Below are positions 1 to 8,113 of a stretch of DNA of 41,918 nt, piece by piece. The translations under genes were made by a program, and so were the position numbers. The notes below the pieces were generated by a model. That model did no database searches. It was given only the letters and a program-made list of their open reading frames with translations, and was not told where the DNA came from. The stretch lies in the NCBI GenBank assembly GCA_020831765.1, contig JAFIFY010000018.1:1-41918 (forward strand). Reading direction: 5' to 3'. The DNA is from Phycisphaeraceae bacterium (GTDB lineage: Bacteria; Planctomycetota; Phycisphaerae; Phycisphaerales; Phycisphaeraceae). Within the stretch, counting starts at the first letter, position 1, and each line of letters starts with the position of its first letter.

Positions 1-331
1 TCACCAGCCTCGACCCCCGCCAGACCGGCGCCGCGCGGCTGGGCGAACTGGTGCGCGGCCACTGGTCGATCGAAAACAACCTGCACTGGTGCCTGGACAC
101 GAGCTTCGGCGATGATGCCGCACGCGTCCGCAAGGACCACGGTCCGGCCAACCTCGCCGCCATCAAACGCCACGCCCTGAACCTGGTCAAACGATCGACC
201 CCGCAAGCCAGCACAAAGCTCAAGGCCCAACGCATGAGCCTCAAAAGTCGCCGATTCCGCTGCAGTCTCAAAGACGACTACCTCATCCAAACACTCACCG
301 GAGGCGACCGTGAGTAAATGTCTTCACCCTG
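1..331 (+). mobile_element. Right end of an ISAs1-family insertion sequence (partial)
   Basis: The window opens inside a transposase reading frame whose C-terminus resembles ISAs1 (H-repeat) elements. Directly after the stop codon (315-317) the sequence runs to TCTTCACCCTG, ending at 331. Read inward from the other strand it begins CAGGGTGAAGA, the kind of CAGGG-type terminus I associate with this family, so I place the right inverted repeat at about 315-331. The left end lies outside the window, so neither the repeat pairing nor a target duplication can be checked. The element ends 22 bases from the stop codon of the giant surface-protein gene. Confidence 0.6.
3..317 (+). CDS. ISAs1-family transposase, C-terminal part
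   Basis: The frame is open from the window edge, so the gene is truncated on the left; about 104 C-terminal residues are visible. They contain the segment LGELVRGHWSIENNLHW followed by a D..F.DD..R.R...GP.N.A..R..ALNL pattern, which is the C-terminal signature of DDE transposases of the ISAs1 family, with the E of WSIEN as the probable last catalytic acid. The protein cuts and joins the ends of its own element. A GTG at 51 is only an internal codon, not a start. Nothing visible shows it is broken, but completeness cannot be judged from this window. Confidence 0.85.
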   Translation, partial: TSLDPRQTGAARLGELVRGHWSIENNLHWCLDTSFGDDAARVRKDHGPANLAAIKRHALNLVKRSTPQASTKLKAQRMSLKSRRFRCSLKDDYLIQTLTGGDRE

Positions 332-352
332 ATTGCTGGATCGGGGTGCGCT

Positions 353-3300
353 TCAGGCCGCTCGACGACGCATCAGCAGCAAGCCACCGAGGCCGAGCAG
401 GATCAGCGAGCCGGGCTCGGGGACCGACGTCGGGGTTGCGCCATAGTGCTGGGCCAGCAGGAAGGCATCGCGGAGACCGACCTGGCCGTTGCCGGTAAAG
501 TCTCCCTCCGTCCATGTCGCGTCGGACATCCCAAGATTCTGCTGAAGAATCTGAAGGTCCACATCATCCACCACGCCATCAAGCGTCACATCGCCGGGAA
601 ACACGGTGTGAATCGTCAATCCGGTGGCCGTGTACTGTGGAACCAGGCGCAGATCGCCGAAGCTGTCCGGGCCGGTGATCTGGAACGTGCCTTGGCGTGA
701 ATCGGCGGCGAGGACGACCATGGCATCACCGGGCGTCGGATCGAACTGGTCGCCCAGCGACAAGGCCAGTCCGCCGGCGATGTCCGCATGCCCGCCGACC
801 ACGAGTTGATCGTGCTCCGCGCTCGCGCCCAGTTCGAGTGCCAGCGTACCGTTGGCGGTCTGCGTGTAGTCGCCGGTGATGTTGAGGATGCCGGTACTTC
901 CGGGGGCGAGCGTGCCGCCCTGTTGTGTGAGGTCGCCGAGGAAGTTATCGACCGTCACCGAGCCGGCGAAGAAATTGAACGTGCCCGCATCGGTGTGATC
1001 GATGGTCCCGGCTTTGAGCGAGCCGCCGGAGATCGACAGCGACTGGCCGGCAAGAATCCCCAGCGTGTTGTCGACGTGCAGCCCACGGCTTGAGTTGAGT
1101 ACTTTGGCCGAGCCCATGATCGCGTTGAGTCGTGATGAATCGTTGAGGTTGAAGACCGGATCGGTGAAGCGGATCGTGCCGGAGTTGAACTGGACATTGC
1201 CGGTGATCAAGGCGTCGAAGTCCGCGGCTGAAGCGGTCAGCATGCCGCCCAGGATGCGCAGGGTTCCAAGCGAGCCATTGAAGCCGTTGGCACCATTCGG
1301 TGCCGAACCATCACCATTGCCTCCAGATCCGCCCGAACCGCCGCTGAGGTTGATGGGCGATCCGGTGAGTACGACTTCGCCGCCGTGGATGTTGAAGTTG
1401 CCGCCATGGCCGCCATGGCCGCCGTTGCCACCGCTTCCGCTGGAGAAGTACCAAGCGCCATCACCGCCATCGCCACCGTCGCCGCCTCGCAGGCTCAGAG
1501 GCCTGTCGACCATATATGTGCCGGAGTTGACGGTTACGATTCCACCAGCGCCACCGCTGCCGCCATGACGGCCGTGGAGACTAATGATCGTGCCGTCCGC
1601 GCCATCGCCGCCTTTCCCGCCGATGGCTTGAACATCGGCCGTTGTGAGTGTGCCGCCGTTGAGGTTGATGGTTCCGGCGGGCAATCCGGACGTGCCATTC
1701 TGGCCCGGCCCACCGTCCTGGCCTGGCGTGCCGTTGAGCTGGACAAGATTACCGTCGAAGTCGAGCGTGCCGCCGTTCACGGAAAGCGAGCCACGCCGAA
1801 GATCGAGTCCCGATTGATGGAGCAGCGTGCCCGCTCCCTGTTTGGTCAGAAAGAGATTACCCGGCGAGGCATTGTCGCCCGTCACGCGAAACGTCTCGGT
1901 CGCATCGATGACATCCACAACGGCGCTTGATGTGCTGAAGACAAGATCGCGCGGCGTGGGGTTGTCGGCCGCGCCCGTCACACGCAGATTGCCGCCGGCG
2001 AACGTCACGGCGGAAGTGGAGTGGCCCAATTGATCGGTTGATTCGACTTCGAGCCAGCCGCCCTGAAGCAGTGTGCCGCCGGCATGCGTATTCTCGCCGG
2101 TCAACACGGCCGTGCCAGAGCCGACTTTGTGGATCAGCCCGCTTCCGCTGATGTCATGGTCCAGTACGGTCGCTTCGCTGTTGGTCCCGACTTCGACGAC
2201 GCCGTCGTTGATGATCGAGGGACTGAGCACCAGACCCGCGCCCAGCGCCAGCGTGCCATCGGATTCGATGAGAATGCCCTCAGGCGCTTCGAGCGTCATC
2301 CCCTCGCGGACACTCAACGAGGTGAACATGTCGCCCGTGCCGCCGACGATAATCGGTATGGCCGTGATGCCGAACGTGCCGCCTGTCCAGTCGAGAAAAT
2401 CCAAGTGGGTCGAATAGAGTTCCTCGGTTCGAAAGATGCCGGTCGAGAGCCTGAGCCCGCCGCCGAACACTTCCGTGATCATGACTTCGACGACGGCTTC
2501 AGTGTTTTCAACAAAGATGTTGGGATCATTGGTCAAGCCCTCGATGCTGAGGATGTCAATGCCGGTCACGCTATCGGCGAACTCGAGTTCACCTTCGGCG
2601 ACGATCGTGGGAAAGTTCGAGAATTCGATGGACGAGAGGCTTGTCCGACCCGGCTCGTCGCTGATATGGAGATCGAACAGGCTCACGCTTCCACCGGAGA
2701 TCGAACTGTTGCCGGAGACATGGAGCGAATCCGTGACCAATGAGCCGCCATCATTCAGAATGGCGGAGTCTTCCAGCACAATGTCAGAGGCGAGAAACGT
2801 TCCGGAGTTGCGGAATGCGGTGTCCCGGAATGTGATGTCCAGGGCGTCGACGAAGCCGTGATTCTCCCAGACGCTTCTGACGTCATACGGTGTCGCTTCG
2901 GTAAGCTGCATCGTGGCGTCAGGATTCTCGGGGTCGCTGAGGTCGGGCACTTCCGTCCCGGCTGGCAGAATCTCGGTCACAAAGGCGGCCTCGAAGAGGG
3001 TATGCGTATCGAACACGATCGTGCCGTGATTGATGATTGTCAGGAACTCGAAATCGAACCGGGGGCCATCGAGGAAGTAGAGGGTGTGACCTTCTTCATT
3101 GGTCACCCGCGCGTTGTCGATGGCCCCGGCATCCAAGCCGTGGAAAGTGAACGAGCCCGTGCCGGTGAGTCGCGTGGATTGGACGAACAGGAGTTCACCT
3201 TCGATCTCAACATCAGCGTTGTTCTCGATGCTGCCGGCGAGTGCGAGGAGGCTGTCTTCCTCGACTTGAATATAACCCTCAAGGCGAACCTCTTCGAGAT

Positions 3301-6300
3301 ATACCCCAAAGCCATCCACTTCAGAGACGATGACTGAATCTGAGATGACGCCTCCGACGACGCGTACGTCTCCAAGGGATGAGTAGGCGATCAGACCGTC
3401 GCGGTTGTCGATATAGGCGTCGATGAGGAGCGACTCATGGATCGCGCCGCGATTGATGAGCCCTGGCTCGGTCGATGCCATTGAGCCCTTCGGGTCGATG
3501 ATCAGATCGTCCATGCCCGAGATGTCGCCGTAATTGACGATGGTCATATCATTCCAGCCGAGCTGTGAGCGATTCGTGGATTGCGAAGTGACTTGAACCG
3601 AAAAGTCCTCCTCGATGGTCAGGAGCATGTCGCCGGAGATCATTGCCCCTTCAAGTTCCAGCATGCCATCTTGACTGAAGGTGAAATCGGTTTCAAGATT
3701 CAGTATCACGTCCTCCAGGCGCAAGGAGCCATCGCCTTCGATGGCGACCTTATCAAAAAAGAAGACCTCGGAAACTTCAGGTTCACCAAAGGGCGCAAAC
3801 GACCAACCAACAAATTCCACCGGACCGCTGAACGTTACGTCCTCAAAAGTCAGAAACGACAAACCTTCGAGAGTGATAAAGAGTGGAGTGGTCGATGATG
3901 GGTTGGTGATGCGAGTGCCAATGAATTCAGGCCATTGGTACGCGCTGATGCTGGAGGCCTGAATCTCACCGTTGGTGATCGTGGAGCCGTCCATAGACAA
4001 GGAATCGGCAATGATCAGACCATCGGTGTTGTCAATCATCATCTTCGACATGACCAGTTCGTCAGCGACATCGATCAGGCCTGAATTGTGAAGTACGACA
4101 TCGCTGCCTCCCGAACCCAGAGCCAGGTTAAGATTCCAGTTCGAGCGAAGCGTGCCGTGATTGACCACATCAAGAGTTCCGCCGCCGCTGATCACTGACT
4201 CGGTCTCCAAGGTGCTTTCTTCGGAAATAGTCAGCGATGTAGGCGTGCCGGTCGGGCTTCCCGCGATGACTTCAAGCTCATAGATCCCCCCACCGGTCAG
4301 CGTGGTGTTTTCAACAATATAGGCGCTTGTCGAGTCGACGAAGCCGTCGGACCCGCCTGTGCCCGCGAGATTGACGATCGTGCCGGCCAGCCCGACCGCG
4401 CTGCCATTGAAGACAATCTCGGGCATCAAGGTGACGTCCTTCAGGGAGCTGCCCACCACATCCACATCGCCATCGAGCGAGCCGCCGACGATGGATGAAC
4501 CGCTGATGTAAACCAGGCTGAGGGAAGAATCGATCGGCGCGCCGCTGCCCAGTTGCCCGCCGGTGTTGTTCACCACGCTTCCGAAGATATCAAGACCGCC
4601 TGAGGCCGCAAGGAGAGTCTGGTTGACCAGCAGAGCGTCTTCAATGGTCACCTGCACATTGCTGGAAAGGACCTGAATGTCCTCGCCAGTCAATATCGCC
4701 ATTCCCGAAATATACAGGTGCGAACTGCCGTCGAGCGAGATGATGCCATCGTTGTGGAGCCGCACATCCCGCAGCTCGAGCAATGCCGAGTTGCGGGCCT
4801 CGATCAGGCCACCGGCGGCGTTATGAAAGAAGCCGTCTTCCAGCCGCAGGGTACTGGGACCGCCAACCTCCATCACGCCGTGGTTGACCATGGCGGCGCT
4901 GCCGCGCTCGATGTCGCCGGTCGGGTCGATCGTCAGTGTGCCGATCGACTCGATGCGGCCGTAGTTGATCAGGGCCAGCTTATCATCGCCGAGGATGCCG
5001 GACGCCTCGATGGAGTGATCGGCGAACTGCACCAGGGAATCGCCATTGCGCAAACCGGCGATGACGTTGTCCATCGAGGTGGTGGTTGACAACACACCGC
5101 CGCCATCGAGCATCAGGCCGTTGCCGCTGACGAAGAAGCGCGCGATATTGCCCGGTTGCCCGAGCAGGCGGATCTCTCCTTCGTTGGTGATCTTGCCCGA
5201 GTCGGTCCGCACCGCGAAACGCTCGATCGTCAGCGCCTGCCCGCCAAGCACCCTGATCTGGTCATCCGGTCCGATGTTTAGCTGATCAACGGCCACGGTG
5301 ATGTCCGCATCGACCGTCACATCCTGGTCGATGAAGATGTTGAAGGCATACGCCGCGCTATTCGAAGGGACGCCAGGCACCTGCGGGTCTTCGCTCCCCG
5401 TCGGGGGAAGCTGGGTGTCATTGAAGACCATGCTCCAGTTGGCCGCGCCCGACCAGTTTCCGCTCGTCCCCACCCACGTGGCATCCATGACCGGAACATC
5501 CGGCGAACTGGTGAGGAAGAACAGCTCGCCGTTGTTCAGGGTCTGCTGTGAGCCTGAAAGGATGATGCCGCCGGAATCGAGCGAGATATTGAACCATTCC
5601 GAATCCTCAGGAATCAGCGTGGCGTAAACGGAAAAACCGTTCATCGTCGTCACCGGGACATCACCGGAACCTCCAAAGCGAATGTCGCGCGTCCATCCAC
5701 CTTCGAGAAGCGGCATGAAGAAGTTTTCCTCGCCGACGCCCAGCATCGGGTTGCTGGCCTGCGTGCCTTTGGCTTCGAAGAAGAGAAGCATGTCATAGCC
5801 GAGATATTGATCGCCGACGAGCCCGGCGCTCAGATCGATGCGCGCAAGCCCGGCGAACGCCTCCTGCGGCGTCAGGTCGATCAGGCTCTGCGTGCCGCTG
5901 AGAATGATGTCGTTGGCATTCAACCCCGTAAAGCCAAAAGCTTCAGCCCCGCCGACCAGGCCGCTGATCGTCGGAACCTTGGGCAGGCTCGCGATGAGCG
6001 GATTGGGCGCGCTTGTGCCCAGTTGGGTGGTGGTGTCCGTTCCGTTGAGCGTGGCTCCGCCCAGCGCGGCGATCGCCGAGCTCCCGGCGGCCACCGTATT
6101 GGAGCCGATCAGCAACTGGCCATCCGCGCCCATGTTCAGCGCATCGCCGCCTGTCACATCGATGCTTCCACTGCCGATGACGTGCGTGCCAACGATGCTG
6201 ATCGTGCCTCCCGAACCACCGCCGCCACTGCCGCCGGTTCCGCCGAGTCCGCCCTGGCCTCCCGGGGCACCGAAGCCGCCGAATCCACCAAGACCTGAAG

Positions 6301-7594
6301 GAAAGATGCCCGGGCCGATAATGCCGAGGGGGTAAGTCTGAACCCCGGGGATCGGGATGACCGCCAGAACGTTGGCCGTTACGTCGTACTCACCTGGGCC
6401 TATGCCCGGGAGTCCTAAGAATCCGGAATTGCCCGCCGCGCCGTCGCCACCACGCGCCAATGCCGAGCCATCGAACACGACCTGGCCTTCCACGCGGAAT
6501 TCCACGGCTCCGCCGCCCGCGCCGCCCGCGCCCCCGAGTCCGCCAATGCCGCCATGCCCGCCTCTACCGCCGTCGCTGCCCGGGCCACCACTGCCGCCAA
6601 ATCCCGCGAAGTTCCAGCCGGGCGTGAAAGTCGGCGGAAGTGGTGGAACGATCACCGTCGCCCAGTTGCCCTGGCCACTGGCCCCGCCGCCGCCGCCACC
6701 ACCTCCTCCGCCGCCGGCACCACCCTGGCCACCACCGCCACCACCGCCGCCACTGCCGGCGACCAGCGCGAAAGGACTGTTGACATCGGCCAGAAAACCC
6801 CCGCCGGCACCCGCGTTGCCTGATGCGCCCATTACCCCGACCGAGCCGGCGTGGCCGTCATCGCCGGGACGGCCATCTTTATCAGCACCTGGAAGCGGAG
6901 ATGGCCAGTAGGGCGCTGTCGTACCGCCCGCTCCACCGGTGCCGATATTCGGGAGAACGATCTGGCTGGAACCACCAAGGCCGCCGGCAGCGGTGGGCGC
7001 CAGATTGCCGAAGCCGCTTTTGCCCGCTTGGCCCGTATTCCCCGGACCCGCTGGGCGACCCCTCAGTCCGGATTCGCCCGGATGACCGAATTGGGCCGGA
7101 ATAACCGGAGGCGCGGCCCCAAAAAGGAACATGAACGCACCGCCGCCTCGCACCCACTGAATTCCACCGCCCCGGCCTCCGTCTCCACCCAGGCCTCCTG
7201 CGCTGGATCCGCCGCCGGTGCCGCCAAGACCGCCGCCGGCGCCCGCCGTCGTCCCCACCGCGGAGAAATCGATCGAAGCGCCCGGCTCCACGATCAGGTT
7301 GTTGCCGATCTGGAACGAAGCGGGCCGGCTGCCCACGCCGCGCAGCGTGTCGCCGCTGAACAGCACGAAGTCGCCACCGATGTTGAACTGTGCCACACCG
7401 TTGACCGTCGAGACACCGGCGAGATGGCCATCAAAATCCCAGGGCATGCCATTTCGGGTGATGCTGAGCGTGGTGGTGTCAACGACATAGTCGTATCCCG
7501 CCCAAGCCTCGGAACTCAGAGCGAAGCACGCCGCGCCAATGCCAATGGCGATTCCGTGGCGCACGCCGTCGCGTCGGGTCGGTGGATGGTGCAT
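353..7594 (-). CDS. Giant Gly-rich surface protein with PATR, dockerin-like and PEP-CTERM segments
   Basis: A 2413-residue secreted protein. The start at 7594 follows AGGAGA and gives a signal peptide ending at AWA (residue 32); a longer frame to 7729 has no signal peptide at its beginning. In order: a Gly-rich block (about 115-465, GG.GG repeats), a long acidic region of short beta-rich repeats alternating N/D/G turns (about 560-1820, probably a beta-helix or solenoid), an autotransporter-type strand repeat (about 1830-1950, SGLIHKVGSGTAVLTGENTH), a second Gly-rich block (about 1950-2118), a dockerin-like Ca-binding pair (about 2331-2385, GDVTLDGVVDDVDL and GDFTGNGQVGLRDAF), and a PEP-CTERM tail (VPEPGS, hydrophobic stretch, RRR). 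Sorting by an exosortase to the cell surface or matrix is expected; no exosortase gene is in the window. No catalytic domain is recognised. It is probably an adhesin or matrix protein, downstream of the lyase genes. Confidence 0.88.
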   Translation of the reverse strand: MHHPPTRRDGVRHGIAIGIGAACFALSSEAWAGYDYVVDTTTLSITRNGMPWDFDGHLAGVSTVNGVAQFNIGGDFVLFSGDTLRGVGSRPASFQIGNNLIVEPGASIDFSAVGTTAGAGGGLGGTGGGSSAGGLGGDGGRGGGIQWVRGGGAFMFLFGAAPPVIPAQFGHPGESGLRGRPAGPGNTGQAGKSGFGNLAPTAAGGLGGSSQIVLPNIGTGGAGGTTAPYWPSPLPGADKDGRPGDDGHAGSVGVMGASGNAGAGGGFLADVNSPFALVAGSGGGGGGGGQGGAGGGGGGGGGGGASGQGNWATVIVPPLPPTFTPGWNFAGFGGSGGPGSDGGRGGHGGIGGLGGAGGAGGGAVEFRVEGQVVFDGSALARGGDGAAGNSGFLGLPGIGPGEYDVTANVLAVIPIPGVQTYPLGIIGPGIFPSGLGGFGGFGAPGGQGGLGGTGGSGGGGSGGTISIVGTHVIGSGSIDVTGGDALNMGADGQLLIGSNTVAAGSSAIAALGGATLNGTDTTTQLGTSAPNPLIASLPKVPTISGLVGGAEAFGFTGLNANDIILSGTQSLIDLTPQEAFAGLARIDLSAGLVGDQYLGYDMLLFFEAKGTQASNPMLGVGEENFFMPLLEGGWTRDIRFGGSGDVPVTTMNGFSVYATLIPEDSEWFNISLDSGGIILSGSQQTLNNGELFFLTSSPDVPVMDATWVGTSGNWSGAANWSMVFNDTQLPPTGSEDPQVPGVPSNSAAYAFNIFIDQDVTVDADITVAVDQLNIGPDDQIRVLGGQALTIERFAVRTDSGKITNEGEIRLLGQPGNIARFFVSGNGLMLDGGGVLSTTTSMDNVIAGLRNGDSLVQFADHSIEASGILGDDKLALINYGRIESIGTLTIDPTGDIERGSAAMVNHGVMEVGGPSTLRLEDGFFHNAAGGLIEARNSALLELRDVRLHNDGIISLDGSSHLYISGMAILTGEDIQVLSSNVQVTIEDALLVNQTLLAASGGLDIFGSVVNNTGGQLGSGAPIDSSLSLVYISGSSIVGGSLDGDVDVVGSSLKDVTLMPEIVFNGSAVGLAGTIVNLAGTGGSDGFVDSTSAYIVENTTLTGGGIYELEVIAGSPTGTPTSLTISEESTLETESVISGGGTLDVVNHGTLRSNWNLNLALGSGGSDVVLHNSGLIDVADELVMSKMMIDNTDGLIIADSLSMDGSTITNGEIQASSISAYQWPEFIGTRITNPSSTTPLFITLEGLSFLTFEDVTFSGPVEFVGWSFAPFGEPEVSEVFFFDKVAIEGDGSLRLEDVILNLETDFTFSQDGMLELEGAMISGDMLLTIEEDFSVQVTSQSTNRSQLGWNDMTIVNYGDISGMDDLIIDPKGSMASTEPGLINRGAIHESLLIDAYIDNRDGLIAYSSLGDVRVVGGVISDSVIVSEVDGFGVYLEEVRLEGYIQVEEDSLLALAGSIENNADVEIEGELLFVQSTRLTGTGSFTFHGLDAGAIDNARVTNEEGHTLYFLDGPRFDFEFLTIINHGTIVFDTHTLFEAAFVTEILPAGTEVPDLSDPENPDATMQLTEATPYDVRSVWENHGFVDALDITFRDTAFRNSGTFLASDIVLEDSAILNDGGSLVTDSLHVSGNSSISGGSVSLFDLHISDEPGRTSLSSIEFSNFPTIVAEGELEFADSVTGIDILSIEGLTNDPNIFVENTEAVVEVMITEVFGGGLRLSTGIFRTEELYSTHLDFLDWTGGTFGITAIPIIVGGTGDMFTSLSVREGMTLEAPEGILIESDGTLALGAGLVLSPSIINDGVVEVGTNSEATVLDHDISGSGLIHKVGSGTAVLTGENTHAGGTLLQGGWLEVESTDQLGHSTSAVTFAGGNLRVTGAADNPTPRDLVFSTSSAVVDVIDATETFRVTGDNASPGNLFLTKQGAGTLLHQSGLDLRRGSLSVNGGTLDFDGNLVQLNGTPGQDGGPGQNGTSGLPAGTINLNGGTLTTADVQAIGGKGGDGADGTIISLHGRHGGSGGAGGIVTVNSGTYMVDRPLSLRGGDGGDGGDGAWYFSSGSGGNGGHGGHGGNFNIHGGEVVLTGSPINLSGGSGGSGGNGDGSAPNGANGFNGSLGTLRILGGMLTASAADFDALITGNVQFNSGTIRFTDPVFNLNDSSRLNAIMGSAKVLNSSRGLHVDNTLGILAGQSLSISGGSLKAGTIDHTDAGTFNFFAGSVTVDNFLGDLTQQGGTLAPGSTGILNITGDYTQTANGTLALELGASAEHDQLVVGGHADIAGGLALSLGDQFDPTPGDAMVVLAADSRQGTFQITGPDSFGDLRLVPQYTATGLTIHTVFPGDVTLDGVVDDVDLQILQQNLGMSDATWTEGDFTGNGQVGLRDAFLLAQHYGATPTSVPEPGSLILLGLGGLLLMRRRAA

Positions 7595-8113
7595 GTTGTC
7601 TCCTCGCGCTAGGGCGGCGGCTGAACGGAACAAAAAGTGAATCGCGCTGCGCACAAAAGAGGACTGCGCGCGGTTAAGAGAGATTGCGTGCCACCGCCCA
7701 CACAGGGCAGTATACCCGCCTCCGCCCACGAATCAAAATAATAGTATAAACACCCATTGGGGTTCTTTGCGCAATGTAAATATGTAGCAATAGAACGTGC
7801 GATCGCCGGTTCGGGCATTAATCTGAAGTATCAAGCCGCACTCGACCAACCGCCGAGAACCCGGGGGGCGGCCCAGTCAGCCGGGCATCAGCGCAACCCA
7901 AGCCGGATTCATGGACGCCGAATATGAAGCATCGACCCGCGTGTCTGGGCGTTCTTGCAGCCAGCCTGGCAGACGACTTGGCCCGCCTTGGTAAACCCGA
8001 TGCGGGACCGGGCGGCCGCCACAGCCCCGGCCACGCCGCTGGAATCGAGCAACAGCAGCCAGCCGTTGATGAGACTTGCGATCCAGTCGCTTGCCCATCC
8101 GGGTCGGTCGTCT
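7595..8113. other. Intergenic region of 519 bases
   Basis: It separates the lyase stop (8114) from the giant gene start (7594), far longer than the other gaps in this cassette, which suggests the giant gene has its own promoter. A stretch at about 7731-7790 is clearly AT-richer than its surroundings. Open frames in 7877-8113 are continuations of shadow frames from the neighbouring gene; none has a start with a ribosome site or recognisable family features. No terminator with a T-run is seen. Confidence 0.6.
7709..7736 (-). promoter_or_regulatory. Candidate sigma70 promoter of the giant surface-protein gene
   Basis: On the minus strand TTGATT (7731-7736) and TATACT (7709-7714) are separated by 16 bases. 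Transcription would start near 7700, giving a leader of about 105 bases before the ATG at 7594. A second TATACT lies upstream at 7743-7748 without a well-spaced -35. The hexamers are good matches, but planctomycete promoter rules are poorly known. Confidence 0.35.

Noticed and set aside
1240-1740. Repetitive GC-rich DNA that might suggest a repeat array or CRISPR
   Set aside because: It is the codon pattern of a Gly-rich protein segment, with irregular units and no spacers.
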